Part shown: in pieces, positions 29,438 through 38,842 of the stretch
Layout: the number at the start of each line of letters is the position of its first letter
How positions within the stretch are numbered: position 1 is the first letter of the stretch
Source: Cereibacter_A azotoformans
Lineage (GTDB): Bacteria; Pseudomonadota; Alphaproteobacteria; Rhodobacterales; Rhodobacteraceae
Length of the DNA stretch: 64,000 nucleotides
Assembly (NCBI RefSeq): GCF_003050905.1
Contig: NZ_QAOT01000006.1
Direction: 5' to 3' (one strand)
The notes under the pieces: model-generated
Database searches by the model: none
What the model was told of the DNA's origin: nothing
The model's input: only the letters and a program-made list of their open reading frames with translations
Program-made: the position numbers and the translations under genes

Positions 29438-29893
29438 TCAGTCCTTCAGGATTTCCGCAAGCCGGGCCCTCTCCTCTTCCGAGAGGGCGGCGGCCGCCGG
29501 TTCGGGCGCGGCGCGGCGGCGGCGAAGGTAGAGCGCGGCGAGGCCGAGCCCGCCCATGAGCATCACCGGGCCCGCAATCCAGAGGATCAGGTTCGCGCCA
29601 CCCGTCGTCGGATTGAGCAGCACATATTCGCCGTAGCGATCCACCACGAAATCGACCACCTCGGCGTCCGTGTCGCCCGCCTCGAGCCGCTCGCGCACCA
29701 GAAGCCGCAGGTCGCGGGCCAGCTCGGCGTTCGAATCGTCGATGTTCTCGTTCCGGCAGACAAGGCAGCGCAGCCCCTGCGAGATGTCGCGCGCCCGCGA
29801 CTCGAGCGCCGGATCGGCGAGGATCTCGTCGGGCTGCACCGCAAGGGCGGGCGTGGCGAGCAGCCCCGCCAGAAGGAGCGCCGCGAGCCTCAT
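29438..29893 (-). CDS. ccmH: Cytochrome c-type biogenesis protein CcmH (Ccl2)
   Basis: A 151-residue thiol oxidoreductase of System I cytochrome c maturation. Signal peptide (1-18, cut near ALA), redox motif LRCLVC with Cys43 and Cys46, then RNENIDDSNAELARDLR, and one C-terminal membrane helix (about 104-124) followed by a charged tail. It keeps the apocytochrome haem-binding cysteines reduced and works with CcmF. Its ATG overlaps the ccmF stop. In R. capsulatus the equivalent pair is called ccl1-ccl2. Confidence 0.94.
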   Translation of the reverse strand: MRLAALLLAGLLATPALAVQPDEILADPALESRARDISQGLRCLVCRNENIDDSNAELARDLRLLVRERLEAGDTDAEVVDFVVDRYGEYVLLNPTTGGANLILWIAGPVMLMGGLGLAALYLRRRRAAPEPAAAALSEEERARLAEILKD

Positions 29894-31860
29894 TCCGCGG
29901 CCACCGCGACAGGCGGCCGGCGCGCGCCGGCGGCGATGCGGTAGCGGCGGTCCGTCAGGCTCAGAAGTCCGCCGAGTGCCATGAGCATCGAGCCCCCCCA
30001 GATCCAGTTGGCGAAGGGCTTGATGTAGCTGCGCACCGCGTAGCCACCGCCCTCCTGCGCGTCGCCGATCACGAGATAGAGGTCGCGGGTGAAGCCATAG
30101 TCGATCGCGGCCTCGGTCGTGGGCATGGCGGCCACCGGATAGCTGCGCTTCTCGGGGTGGAGCGTCGCGACCTCGCGCCCGTCGCGGGTCACGCGGAAGT
30201 CGGCCATGACCGAGGCGTAGTTCGGGCCCTCGACCTCGCGCACGCCCTCGAGTGTGATGCTGTAGGCGTTGAGGGTGAAGCTCTCGCCCGGGCGCATCAC
30301 GCGGATATCCTCGACCTGCCAGGCGGTGATGCCCGCGACCGCGAAGATCGTGACGCCGAGACCGGCGTGGGCGGTGGCCTTGCCCCAGTCGGCGCGCGGC
30401 AGCCGCGACAGACGCCGCAGACGGCCGGCCAGTTCGCCGCGGCCGGTCCGGCCCCAGAGATCCACGATCGCCCCCAGCACGAGCCAGGAACCCAGCGCCA
30501 GCCCCACCGGCCCGAGGGCGGAACGGCCGGTCTGCATCGCGAAGACCAGCCCGCCGAGCGCCACCGAAAGCGCAAGCGCCCCCCAGAGCGGCCGCATCGC
30601 CCGGCCGGGCTGCGCGCGTTTCCACGGCAGCACGGCGGCGAGCGGCAGCACGAGCGCGATCACCACCATGAAGGGCGTGAAGGCCGCGTTGAAGAAGGGC
30701 GCCCCGACCGACAGCTTGCGGTCCCACAGAAGCTCGGCCACCAGCGGCCAGATCGTGCCGATGAACACCACGAAACAGGCCACCGTCAGCAGGACATTGT
30801 TCAGCACCAGACCGGATTCGCGGCTGACGATGCCGAACACGCCCTTGGCCTCCATGGCGCTTGCGCGGGCGGCAAAGAGCGTCAGCGCGCCGCCCATGAA
30901 GACGGCCAGGATCAGCAGGATGAAGACCCCGCGCTCGGGATCGTTGGCGAAGGCATGGACCGAGGTGATCACGCCCGAGCGCACGATGAAGGTGCCGATC
31001 AGCGAGAAGCCGAAGGCCAGGATCGCCAGAAGGATCGTCCAGCTCTTCAGCGCCTCGCGCTTTTCCACCACGATCGCCGAATGCAGGAGCGCCGCCGCGA
31101 TCAGCCAGGGCATGAACGAGGCGTTCTCGACCGGGTCCCAGAACCAGAAGCCGCCCCAGCCCAGTTCGTAATAGGCCCACCAGGAGCCGAGGGCGATGCC
31201 GATGGTCAGGAACACCCACGCCGCCAGCGTCCAGGGCCGGACCCAGCGCCCCCAGGCGGCGTCCACCCGCCCCTCGATCAGCGCGGCGACCGCGAAGGAG
31301 AAGGCCATCGAAAGCCCGACATAGCCCAGGTAGAGGAAGGGCGGATGGAAGGCGAGACCCGGATCCTGCAGGAGCGGGTTCAGGTCCTGTCCGTCGAAGG
31401 GCGGCTCGCCGAGGCGGAGGAACGGGTTCGAGGTGAAGAGCAGGAAGGCGAGGAAGGCCGCGCCGATCATCCCCTGCACCGCCAGCACCCGCGCCTTCAG
31501 CGTCGGCGGCAGGTTCTGCCCGAAGGCCGCGGCACAGGCGCCGAACAGCGCGAGGATCAGCACCCACAGGAGCAGCGAGCCCTCGTGGTTCCCCCAGACG
31601 CCGCTGATCTTGTAGAGCATCGGCTTCAGCGTGTGCGAGTTAAGCACGACCAGCCTCACCGAGAAGTCGGAGGTGACGAAGGCCCAGGTCAGCGCGGCGA
31701 AGGAAAAGCCGATCAGCAGGAGCTGGGTCATGGCGGCGGGCTCGGCCACGGCCATCCAGCCGGACCAGCGTTTGTGCGCCCCCACGAGCGGCACGAAGGA
31801 CTGCACGAGGGCTACGCCCAGTGACAGCACCAGCGCGAAATGGCCGAGTTCAACGATCAT
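29890..31860 (-). CDS. ccmF: Haem lyase CcmF (Ccl1)
   Basis: A 656-residue polytopic membrane protein. The haem-handling WWD-type segment reads GGFWFWDPVENASFMPWL, and there are more than ten hydrophobic helices. CcmF is the core of the haem lyase that joins haem to apocytochrome c in the periplasm. The start at 31860 (MIVELGHFALVL) matches the family N terminus. ccmH overlaps its stop by four bases. Other ccm genes (ccmABCDEG) are not in the window. The cytochrome c at 13.2 kb would be one client. Confidence 0.95.
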   Translation of the reverse strand: MIVELGHFALVLSLGVALVQSFVPLVGAHKRWSGWMAVAEPAAMTQLLLIGFSFAALTWAFVTSDFSVRLVVLNSHTLKPMLYKISGVWGNHEGSLLLWVLILALFGACAAAFGQNLPPTLKARVLAVQGMIGAAFLAFLLFTSNPFLRLGEPPFDGQDLNPLLQDPGLAFHPPFLYLGYVGLSMAFSFAVAALIEGRVDAAWGRWVRPWTLAAWVFLTIGIALGSWWAYYELGWGGFWFWDPVENASFMPWLIAAALLHSAIVVEKREALKSWTILLAILAFGFSLIGTFIVRSGVITSVHAFANDPERGVFILLILAVFMGGALTLFAARASAMEAKGVFGIVSRESGLVLNNVLLTVACFVVFIGTIWPLVAELLWDRKLSVGAPFFNAAFTPFMVVIALVLPLAAVLPWKRAQPGRAMRPLWGALALSVALGGLVFAMQTGRSALGPVGLALGSWLVLGAIVDLWGRTGRGELAGRLRRLSRLPRADWGKATAHAGLGVTIFAVAGITAWQVEDIRVMRPGESFTLNAYSITLEGVREVEGPNYASVMADFRVTRDGREVATLHPEKRSYPVAAMPTTEAAIDYGFTRDLYLVIGDAQEGGGYAVRSYIKPFANWIWGGSMLMALGGLLSLTDRRYRIAAGARRPPVAVAAE

Positions 31861-32100
31861 GCGGTCCGCCCTCCCGAAGTCGGGGGGAACCTTAGCGGTA
31901 TCCGGGGCGGGCTTCCATGCCTGACGGACCGCTCCCGCCTTTTTGATGGGCGGCGTGAGGAGCCGCACCGGGCGCCCTCCCTCGCCTCGCAGGAACCGGG
32001 CGCGATTGCGGCGGCGAAGGCTTGCGGATCCCGGCGGCCGGGGCTGGCCCCGGCGCGCGCGCATGGCCATGATGGTCCGCGGACAGCCACGGAGAACGAC

Positions 32101-33027
32101 ATGCCCAAGACCTGCATCCTGATCGGGGCACCGATCGACAGCGGCCAGCGTCGGCCGGGCTGCCTGATGGGGCCGGCGGCCTATCGCGTGGCGGGTCTGG
32201 GCCGGGCCCTGACGGATCTAGGCCATGCGGTCGAGGACCGGGGCGACGTGGCGCCCGGGCCGCTGCCCGCGGTCGCCGCACCCGATCCGCGCCTCCATGC
32301 GCTGCCCGAGACGATCGGCTGGACAATCGCCCTGAAGGAAGCGGTCGAGGACGCCCTCGGCCGCGGCTTTCCCATCGTGATGGGCGGCGACCATTCGCTC
32401 GCCCTCGGGACCGTGGCGGGGGCCGCGGCCCATGCGGCGGCCGTGGGACGGCCGCTGTTCCTGCTGTGGCTCGATGCGCATTCCGATTTCCACACGCTCC
32501 AGACCACCACCTCGGGCAATCTGCATGGGGTGCCGGTGGCCTATGCCGCGGGCCGCGATGGGTTCGACGGCTTCCCGCCCTTCCCTGCACCGCTGCCGCC
32601 CGAAAGGATCTGCCTCTTCGGCATCCGCTCGGTAGATCCCGAGGAACATGCGGCCCTTCTGCTGCATGACATCTCGATCATCGACATGCGGGTGATCGAC
32701 GAGTTCGGCATCTGCGCCCCCATGCGCGAGTTCCTCGAGAAGGTGCGCGCGGCCAACGGGATGCTGCATGTCTCGCTCGACGTGGATTTCGTCGATCCCG
32801 CGCACGCGCCCGCCGTCGGCACGACCGTGCCCGGCGGCGCCACGGTGCGCGAGGCGCATCTGGTGATGGAGCTTCTGCACGAGAGCGGCCTCGTGACCTC
32901 GCTCGATCTGGTGGAACTGAATCCCTTCCTCGACGAGCGCGGGCGCACCGCGCGGCTGATGGTCGAACTGGCCGCCTCGATCATGGGGCGCAAAGTGTTC
33001 GACCGGCCGACGCGCGGCTTCGGCTGA
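32101..33027 (+). CDS. rocF: Arginase
   Basis: A 308-residue ureohydrolase converting arginine to ornithine and urea. All three metal-binding signatures are present: GGDHSLALGT, DAHSDFHT and SLDVDFVDPAHAPAVG. The last segment is as in true arginases; the SSGN-like TTTSGNLHG loop after DAHSD is the arginine-binding part. Length is typical. It is divergent from ccmF with a 240-bp gap in which I see no convincing promoter. usg converges on it from the other side. Confidence 0.92.
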   Translation: MPKTCILIGAPIDSGQRRPGCLMGPAAYRVAGLGRALTDLGHAVEDRGDVAPGPLPAVAAPDPRLHALPETIGWTIALKEAVEDALGRGFPIVMGGDHSLALGTVAGAAAHAAAVGRPLFLLWLDAHSDFHTLQTTTSGNLHGVPVAYAAGRDGFDGFPPFPAPLPPERICLFGIRSVDPEEHAALLLHDISIIDMRVIDEFGICAPMREFLEKVRAANGMLHVSLDVDFVDPAHAPAVGTTVPGGATVREAHLVMELLHESGLVTSLDLVELNPFLDERGRTARLMVELAASIMGRKVFDRPTRGFG

Positions 33028-33039
33028 GCCGGGGCCCGC

Positions 33040-33303
33040 TCAGTTCAGGCGGAACTCCTTGACCACATGGCGCCACTCGCCCGGCTTGATCAGCTTGCGA
33101 TGCGTGAACCGCACGGAATGGAGCGGGCCCTCGATCTTCTCCTGCCAGAACTCGATGAAGCCGAACAGGGCGGGATAATCCGGCGCAAGGTCGTAGTCCT
33201 GCCAGACGAAGGTGTTGAGGACATTCCGGTGGTCGGGCATCCGGTAGAAGATCTCGGCGGTGGTGAGCCCGTAGCCGGCCAGCATCAGTTCCGTTTCGCG
33301 CAT
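33040..33303 (-). CDS. usg: Usg family protein
   Basis: An 87-residue protein of the Usg family, small conserved alphaproteobacterial proteins first noted near tryptophan genes and of unknown function. Seen: GYGLTTAEIFYRMPDH and LNTFVWQDYDLAPDYP, with KPGEWRHVVKEFRLN at the end. No membrane segment. It is convergent with the arginase gene (12-nt gap) and divergent from gyrA. Confidence 0.85.
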   Translation of the reverse strand: MRETELMLAGYGLTTAEIFYRMPDHRNVLNTFVWQDYDLAPDYPALFGFIEFWQEKIEGPLHSVRFTHRKLIKPGEWRHVVKEFRLN

Positions 33304-33342
33304 TGCGGCCCTCCGAAGGTTGCACTTAGGAAAAGGATGTAG

Positions 33343-33369
33343 CGGATTCCTGATTTTTCAATGAATCCG
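33343..33369. repeat. Inverted repeat CGGATTC-N13-GAATCCG upstream of gyrA
   Basis: Perfect 7+7 inverted repeat with a 13-base AT-rich spacer (CTGATTTTTCAAT), in the divergent usg-gyrA region. It may be an operator or a weak hairpin. No regulator can be named. Confidence 0.4.
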
Positions 33370-33432
33370 TGATGTTGGCACTCACTCCTGCCGGATGCTG
33401 GCAGAGCGGGCGAGACCCGTCGTCCCGCGGCA

Positions 33433-33462
33433 TTGCACCCCATATGCGGGATGGTCTATAGT
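33433..33462 (+). promoter_or_regulatory. Sigma70-type promoter of gyrA
   Basis: TTGCAC (33433-33438) and TATAGT (33457-33462) are 18 bases apart; transcription would start near 33469, about 37 nt before the GTG start of gyrA. This also argues against the longer in-frame start at 33395, which lies upstream of the promoter. Confidence 0.6.
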
Positions 33463-33505
33463 CCGCCCCAACGAGATATGGTTTCCCGCGAAAGAGAGCG
33501 TCCCC

Positions 33506-36259
33506 GTGACCGACCGTCCCGAAGAGCCCGGCGATGATGAAGAAATGGGCAGACCGCATGGCGGACTGCCTCAGGTCTCCATCGCCGAGGAAATGAAGAC
33601 CGCCTATCTCGACTATGCGATGAGCGTCATCGTCAGCCGCGCGATTCCCGACCTGCGCGACGGGCTGAAGCCGGTGCACCGCCGCATCCTTTACGCGATG
33701 CACGAGACGGGGAACACGCACGACAAGCCCTACCGAAAGTCGGCCCGGCCTGTGGGCGACACGATGGGGAAATATCACCCCCACGGCGACGGCGCGATCT
33801 ATGACGCGCTGGTGCGGATGGCGCAGCCCTTCTCGATGGGGCTGAAGCTGCTCGACGGTCAGGGCAACTTCGGCTCGATGGACGGCGACAATGCGGCCGC
33901 CATGCGCTACACCGAAGTGCGCATGGACAAGCCCGCGGCCTTTCTGCTGGCCGATATCGACAAGGACACCGTCGATTTCCAGGACAACTACGACGGCAAG
34001 GACCGCGAACCCACGGTCCTGCCCGCACGCTTCCCGAACATGCTGGTCAATGGCGCGGGCGGCATCGCCGTCGGCATGGCCACGAACATCCCGCCGCACA
34101 ACCTGGGCGAGGTCGTGGACGCGACGCTCGCCATGATCGAGAACCCCGACATCTCGACCGAGCGGCTGATGGAGATCATCCCCGGCCCCGACTTCCCGAC
34201 GGGCGGCGTGATCCTCGGCCGCTCGGGCGCGCGCAAGGCCTATCTGGAAGGCCGCGGCTCGGTCATCATGCGGGCCAAGGTCCGCGTGGAAGAGATCCGC
34301 AAGGACCGCTACGCGATCGTGCTCGACGAAATCCCCTATCAGGTCAACAAGGCCACCATGATCGAGAAGATCGCCGACATGGTGCGCGAGAAGAAGATCG
34401 AGGGCATCGCCCATGTGCAGGACGAATCCGACCGGGTCGGCGTCCGGGTGGTGATCGAACTCAAGCGCGACGCCACGCCCGAGGTGGTGCTGAACCAGCT
34501 CTGGCGCTTCACGCCGATGCAGACCACCTTCGGCTGCAACATGCTGGCGCTGAACGGCGGCCGGCCCGAGCAGCTCACGCTTCGCGATTTCCTGAGCCAC
34601 TTCCTGACCTTCCGAGAAGACGTTGTGGCGCGCCGCACCGCCTACGAACTGCGCAAGGCGCGCGAGCGCAGCCACATCCTCTGCGGTCTCGCGGTCGCGG
34701 TGTCGAACGTGGACGAGGTGGTGGCGACGATCCGCAGTTCCGCCGATCCGGCCGAGGCACGCGAGCGGCTGATGACCCGGCGCTGGCCCGCGGCCGAGAT
34801 CGCCGACTACATCCGGCTGATTGACGATCCCTCGCACACGATCAACGAGGACGGCACCTACAACCTCTCCGAGATCCAGGCCCGCGCGATCCTCGACCTG
34901 CGCCTCCAGCGCCTGACGGCCATGGGGGTCAAGGAAGTCACCGACGAGCTGGCGGAACTCGCCGCGAAGATCCGCGACTATCTCGACATCCTCGGCTCGC
35001 GCGAACGGATCATGGCGATCATCTCGGACGAGTTGCGCGAGGTGAAGGCGCTCTTCGCCGTGCCGCGCCGGACCGAGATCTCGGAATGGGCGGGCGACCT
35101 CGAGGACGAGGATCTGATCGAGCGCGAGGACATGGTCGTGACCATCACCTCGGGCGGCTACATCAAGCGCACCCCGCTGGCCGAGTTCCGCAGCCAGCGC
35201 CGCGGCGGCAAGGGCCTTGCGTCCATGGCGACCAAGGAAGACGACGTGGTGACGACCCTCTTCGTCGCCAACACCCACACGCAGCTTCTGTTCTTCACCA
35301 CCGACGGCATGGTCTATGACCTCAAGTGCTGGCGCCTGCCGCTCGGCGGGCGGACGGCGAAGGGCAAGGCGATCGTCAACATCCTGCCCATCGCGACCGG
35401 CATCAGCATCGCGGCCCTGATGAAGATCGACGAGCCCGAGGCGGAATGGGACCGCCTGCAGGTGGTCTTTGCCACCTCGGAAGGCGACGTGCGCCGCAAC
35501 CGCCTGTCGGACTTCACCAACGTCAAGCGCAACGGCAAGATCGCCATGAAGCTGCCCGAGGGGGTGAGCCTCGTGAATGTCTCGATCTGCGACGAGGACG
35601 ACGACGTGATGATGGTGACGGCCATGGGGCGCGCCATCCGCTTCCAGACCACGGACGTCCGGGTGTTCTCGGGCCGTGATTCGACCGGCGTGCGGGGCAT
35701 CCGTCTCGCCGAGGGCGACCGCGTGGTCTCGATGTCGGTCATCCGCCATTTCGAGGCCGACCCGGCCGAGCGCGCCGCCTACCTCAAGCAGCGCCGCCTG
35801 ATGGCCGGCGTCACCGAAGAGGCCGAGAGCGACGAGGACGAGGACGCGATCGAGGCGGGGCAGCTTTCGCCCACCCGCTATGCCGAGATGTCGGCCGCCG
35901 AGGATCTGATCCTGACGATCACCGCGCGCGGCCTGGGCAAGATCTCGTCCAGCCACGACTATCCGGTGCGCGGGCGTGGCGGCCAGGGCGTCACCTCCTT
36001 CGAGAAGTCGATGCGCGGCGGGCCGCTCGTGGCCTGCTTCCCCATCGAGATGAGCGATCAGGTCATGCTCGCGACCTCGGGCGGGCAGTCGATCCGCGTC
36101 CCTGTCGAGCAGATCAGCTTCCGCTCGCGCTCGGCCGGCGGGGTCCGTGTGTTCGACACCGGCGGCAGCGAAGAGGTGGTGTCGGTGGCCCGGATCGCCG
36201 ATGCCGGCGATACCGCCGAGGTGATCGAAACCGGCGACACCGGCGGGGAAGAGGCCTGA
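33506..36259 (+). CDS. gyrA: DNA gyrase subunit A
   Basis: A 917-residue type II topoisomerase A subunit. Catalytic Tyr135 is in AAMRYTEVRM (Tyr122 in E. coli); the GyrA-box QRRGGKG in the C-terminal pinwheel distinguishes it from ParC. The quinolone-determining loop reads HPHGDGAIYDALVRMAQ: Gly96 stands where E. coli has Ser83, while Asp100 (Asp87) is kept. An acidic insert (EEAESDEDEDAIEAG) lies in the C-terminal domain. The GTG start at 33506 follows AAGAGAG and lies after the predicted promoter. trmFO begins 3 nt after the stop. Confidence 0.96.
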   Translation: MTDRPEEPGDDEEMGRPHGGLPQVSIAEEMKTAYLDYAMSVIVSRAIPDLRDGLKPVHRRILYAMHETGNTHDKPYRKSARPVGDTMGKYHPHGDGAIYDALVRMAQPFSMGLKLLDGQGNFGSMDGDNAAAMRYTEVRMDKPAAFLLADIDKDTVDFQDNYDGKDREPTVLPARFPNMLVNGAGGIAVGMATNIPPHNLGEVVDATLAMIENPDISTERLMEIIPGPDFPTGGVILGRSGARKAYLEGRGSVIMRAKVRVEEIRKDRYAIVLDEIPYQVNKATMIEKIADMVREKKIEGIAHVQDESDRVGVRVVIELKRDATPEVVLNQLWRFTPMQTTFGCNMLALNGGRPEQLTLRDFLSHFLTFREDVVARRTAYELRKARERSHILCGLAVAVSNVDEVVATIRSSADPAEARERLMTRRWPAAEIADYIRLIDDPSHTINEDGTYNLSEIQARAILDLRLQRLTAMGVKEVTDELAELAAKIRDYLDILGSRERIMAIISDELREVKALFAVPRRTEISEWAGDLEDEDLIEREDMVVTITSGGYIKRTPLAEFRSQRRGGKGLASMATKEDDVVTTLFVANTHTQLLFFTTDGMVYDLKCWRLPLGGRTAKGKAIVNILPIATGISIAALMKIDEPEAEWDRLQVVFATSEGDVRRNRLSDFTNVKRNGKIAMKLPEGVSLVNVSICDEDDDVMMVTAMGRAIRFQTTDVRVFSGRDSTGVRGIRLAEGDRVVSMSVIRHFEADPAERAAYLKQRRLMAGVTEEAESDEDEDAIEAGQLSPTRYAEMSAAEDLILTITARGLGKISSSHDYPVRGRGGQGVTSFEKSMRGGPLVACFPIEMSDQVMLATSGGQSIRVPVEQISFRSRSAGGVRVFDTGGSEEVVSVARIADAGDTAEVIETGDTGGEEA

Positions 36260-36262
36260 GCC

Positions 36263-37597
36263 ATGACGCGCAGCCTGCACATCGTGGGGGCCGGCATGGC
36301 CGGCTCCGAGGCCGCATGGCAGGCCGCAGAGATGGGCGTGCCTGTCGTCCTGCACGAGATGCGGCCACGGGTCGGCACCTTCGCCCACCGCACCGGCCAG
36401 TTCGCCGAGATGGTCTGCTCGAACTCGTTCCGCTCGGACGATGACGAGAGAAACGCCGTGGGGCTCCTTCACTGGGAGATGCGCGCGGCCCGCGGGCTCA
36501 TCATGGAGATGGCCTCGGCCCACCGGCTTCCGGCCGGCGGCGCGCTGGCGGTGGACCGCGATCCGTTCGCGGAAAGCGTGACGGCGCGGCTGCGAGCGCA
36601 TCCGCTGATTTCCGTTGTAGAGGAAGAGCTTGCCGAACTTCCCTCAGATGGTGACTGGATCATCGCGACCGGGCCGCTGACCTCCTCGAGCCTTGCCGAG
36701 AGCATCCGCGCCGTCACAGGCGCGCAGTCGCTGGCCTTCTTCGACGCCATCGCGCCCATCGTCTATGCCGAGAGCATCGACATGTCGGTTGCCTGGCGGC
36801 AGTCCCGCTACGACAAGGGCGAGACCGAGGACGAGCGCACCGCCTACATCAACTGCCCCATGACCCGCGATCAGTATGAAGCCTTCATCGATGCCCTTCT
36901 GGCCGCGGAGAAGACCGAGTTCCACGAGGGTGAAACGGCCGGCTATTTCGACGGCTGCCTGCCCATCGAGGTCATGGCCGAGCGTGGACGCGAGACGCTG
37001 CGCCACGGGCCGATGAAACCGGTCGGGCTGACCAACGCCCACAAGCCGCAGGACAAGGCCCACGCCGTCGTCCAGCTCCGGCGCGACAACAAGCTCGGCA
37101 CGCTCTACAACATCGTGGGCTTCCAGACCAAGATGAAGTATGGCGCGCAAACTTCTGTTTTCCGTATGATTCCTGGCCTGGAGAATGCCAGCTTCGCGCG
37201 TCTTGGCGGCATTCACCGCAACACCTTCCTGAACTCGCCCACGCTGCTCGATGACCGGATGCGGCTGAAGTTGAGACGGAACATTCGCTTCGCCGGGCAA
37301 GTAACGGGCGTGGAAGGATATGTGGAGAGTGCAGCGATGGGCCTTCTGGCCGGACGCATGGCTGCGGCCGAGATCCTCGGGCGCGACCTGCCGCCTCCGC
37401 CGCCCGAGACGGCGATGGGCGCGCTGATCACCCACATCACCGGCGGCGCCGAAGCGAAGACCTTCCAGCCGATGAACGTGAACTTCGGGCTATTCCCGCC
37501 CATTGATGCCAAGGGCGGCCGCCGCGGCCGCAAGGACCGCTACAAGGCCTATACCGACCGCGCCAAGGCGGCTTTCACCGAATGGCTGGCCGCGTAA
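36263..37597 (+). CDS. trmFO: tRNA (m5U54) methyltransferase, folate/FAD-dependent TrmFO
   Basis: A 444-residue flavoprotein that makes 5-methyluridine at position 54 of tRNA using methylenetetrahydrofolate. The FAD loop HIVGAGMAGSEAAWQ (6-20), EMVCSNSFRSDD with the catalytic Cys, and MKPVGLTNAHKPQDKAHA are diagnostic. It starts three bases after the gyrA stop and its 3' end overlaps gluQ by 16 nt. Alphaproteobacteria commonly use TrmFO in place of TrmA. Confidence 0.95.
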   Translation: MTRSLHIVGAGMAGSEAAWQAAEMGVPVVLHEMRPRVGTFAHRTGQFAEMVCSNSFRSDDDERNAVGLLHWEMRAARGLIMEMASAHRLPAGGALAVDRDPFAESVTARLRAHPLISVVEEELAELPSDGDWIIATGPLTSSSLAESIRAVTGAQSLAFFDAIAPIVYAESIDMSVAWRQSRYDKGETEDERTAYINCPMTRDQYEAFIDALLAAEKTEFHEGETAGYFDGCLPIEVMAERGRETLRHGPMKPVGLTNAHKPQDKAHAVVQLRRDNKLGTLYNIVGFQTKMKYGAQTSVFRMIPGLENASFARLGGIHRNTFLNSPTLLDDRMRLKLRRNIRFAGQVTGVEGYVESAAMGLLAGRMAAAEILGRDLPPPPPETAMGALITHITGGAEAKTFQPMNVNFGLFPPIDAKGGRRGRKDRYKAYTDRAKAAFTEWLAA

Positions 37598-38412
37598 CCC
37601 GCTTTGCGCCCTCGCCGACCGGGCCGCTGCATCTGGGCCATGCCTTCTCGGCGCTGACCGTCTGGCAGCGCGCGGGGTCCGGCACGGCCCTGCTGCGCAT
37701 CGAGGACATCGACCGCGGCCGGTGCCGACCGGAGTGGGAGGCGCAGATCTTCGATGACCTGCACTGGCTGGGCCTCGACTGGCCGCGGCCCGTGATGCGG
37801 CAGTCCACGCGCGGCGCGGCCTACCGGGACGCGCTGGAGCGGCTGGGAGAGCTGGGCCTGACCTACCCCTGCCGATGCAGCCGAGCGGACATCCGGGCGG
37901 CCCTCTCGGCCCCGCAGGAGGGGGTCTCGCTCGGCCCCGACGGCATCATCTATCCCGGCACCTGCCGCGGGCGGCGGGTGGAGGAGGCCGGGCCCGACGA
38001 GGCCATCCGGCTGGACATGGCGCGGGCGCAGGCCATGGTCGGGCGGTGCGGCTTTCACGAGACGGGCCCTCTCGAGGGCTGGCACGAGGCGGACGATCTC
38101 GCCGCGACCGTCGGTGATCTGGTGCTGGCGCGCCGAGGCTTTGGCACCTCCTACCACCTCGCCGTTGTGGTGGACGATGCCGCGCAGGGCGTGACCGAGG
38201 TGGTGCGGGGCGAGGATCTCTTCGAGGCGACGGCGGCCCATGTCCTGCTGCAACGGCTGTTGGGACTGCCGACGCCGGACTACCACCATCACCGGCTGAT
38301 CCGCGACGAAGCGGGCAAGCGGCTGGCCAAGCGGGAGGATTCCAGGGCCATCGCCAAATACCGGGCCGAGGGGATAACGCCGCGCGAGATCCGCGCCATG
38401 GTGGGCTTTTGA
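37582..38412 (+). CDS. gluQ: Glutamyl-Q tRNA(Asp) synthetase
   Basis: A 276-residue truncated GluRS paralogue (also gluQRS) that attaches glutamate to queuosine-34 of tRNA-Asp. HIGH-type motif HLGHAFSAL and KMSKS-equivalent GKRLAKRED are present, and the anticodon-binding domain is missing, as expected. The zinc-binding cysteines are in YPCRCSR and PGTCRGR. The start lies 16 nt inside trmFO, so the genes are probably coupled. Queuosine itself depends on tgt, found at 48-49 kb in this window. Confidence 0.94.
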   Translation: MAGRVTRFAPSPTGPLHLGHAFSALTVWQRAGSGTALLRIEDIDRGRCRPEWEAQIFDDLHWLGLDWPRPVMRQSTRGAAYRDALERLGELGLTYPCRCSRADIRAALSAPQEGVSLGPDGIIYPGTCRGRRVEEAGPDEAIRLDMARAQAMVGRCGFHETGPLEGWHEADDLAATVGDLVLARRGFGTSYHLAVVVDDAAQGVTEVVRGEDLFEATAAHVLLQRLLGLPTPDYHHHRLIRDEAGKRLAKREDSRAIAKYRAEGITPREIRAMVGF

Positions 38413-38415
38413 CGC

Positions 38416-38778
38416 TCAGCCCACCATCGGGTCGAGAATGACCTGCTCGGCCCCCTCGCGGACGGCGGTGTAGAAGCAGGAGCGGCGGTGGGTGTGGCAG
38501 GCCGGGCCCACCTGCTCGATGAGCAGCAGAAGACAGTCGCGGTCGCAGTCGATCCGCAGCTCGACCAGCCGCTGGATGTGGCCCGAGGTCTCGCCCTTGA
38601 CCCAGAAGGACTGGCGCGAGCGCGACCAGTAGGTGACGCGGCCGGTCTCGAGCGTCCGGGCGACCGCCTCGGCGTTCATCCAGGCCATCATCAGCACCTC
38701 GCCCGTCGCATGATCCTGCGCGATTGCGGGAACCAGGCCGCGGGCGTCATAGGTCAGCGAGGCGGGATCGAAGGCCAT
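38416..38778 (-). CDS. hisI: Phosphoribosyl-AMP cyclohydrolase
   Basis: A 120-residue stand-alone HisI, third step of histidine synthesis (opening the adenine ring of PR-AMP). Seen: VLMMAWMNAEA, YWSRSRQSFWVKGETSGH and RIDCDRDCLLLL with the metal-binding Asp/Cys residues, then CHTHRRSCFY with the zinc Cys. No HisE domain is fused. It is convergent with gluQ (3-nt gap) and divergent from the scaffold gene. Confidence 0.95.
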   Translation of the reverse strand: MAFDPASLTYDARGLVPAIAQDHATGEVLMMAWMNAEAVARTLETGRVTYWSRSRQSFWVKGETSGHIQRLVELRIDCDRDCLLLLIEQVGPACHTHRRSCFYTAVREGAEQVILDPMVG

Positions 38779-38842
38779 GGGTCTTCCTTTTCATCAGGCA
38801 GGCGAGAGCCTATCTAGAAGGTCGAGCGCGAAGAGGAAAGCC

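Noticed and set aside
33395..33505. Longer start for gyrA
   Set aside because: It would lie upstream of the predicted promoter and adds 37 residues not found in GyrA proteins.
33326..36601. 1091-codon open frame opposite gyrA
   Set aside because: A shadow of gyrA codon bias: His/Asp/Arg-rich with no recognisable domain.
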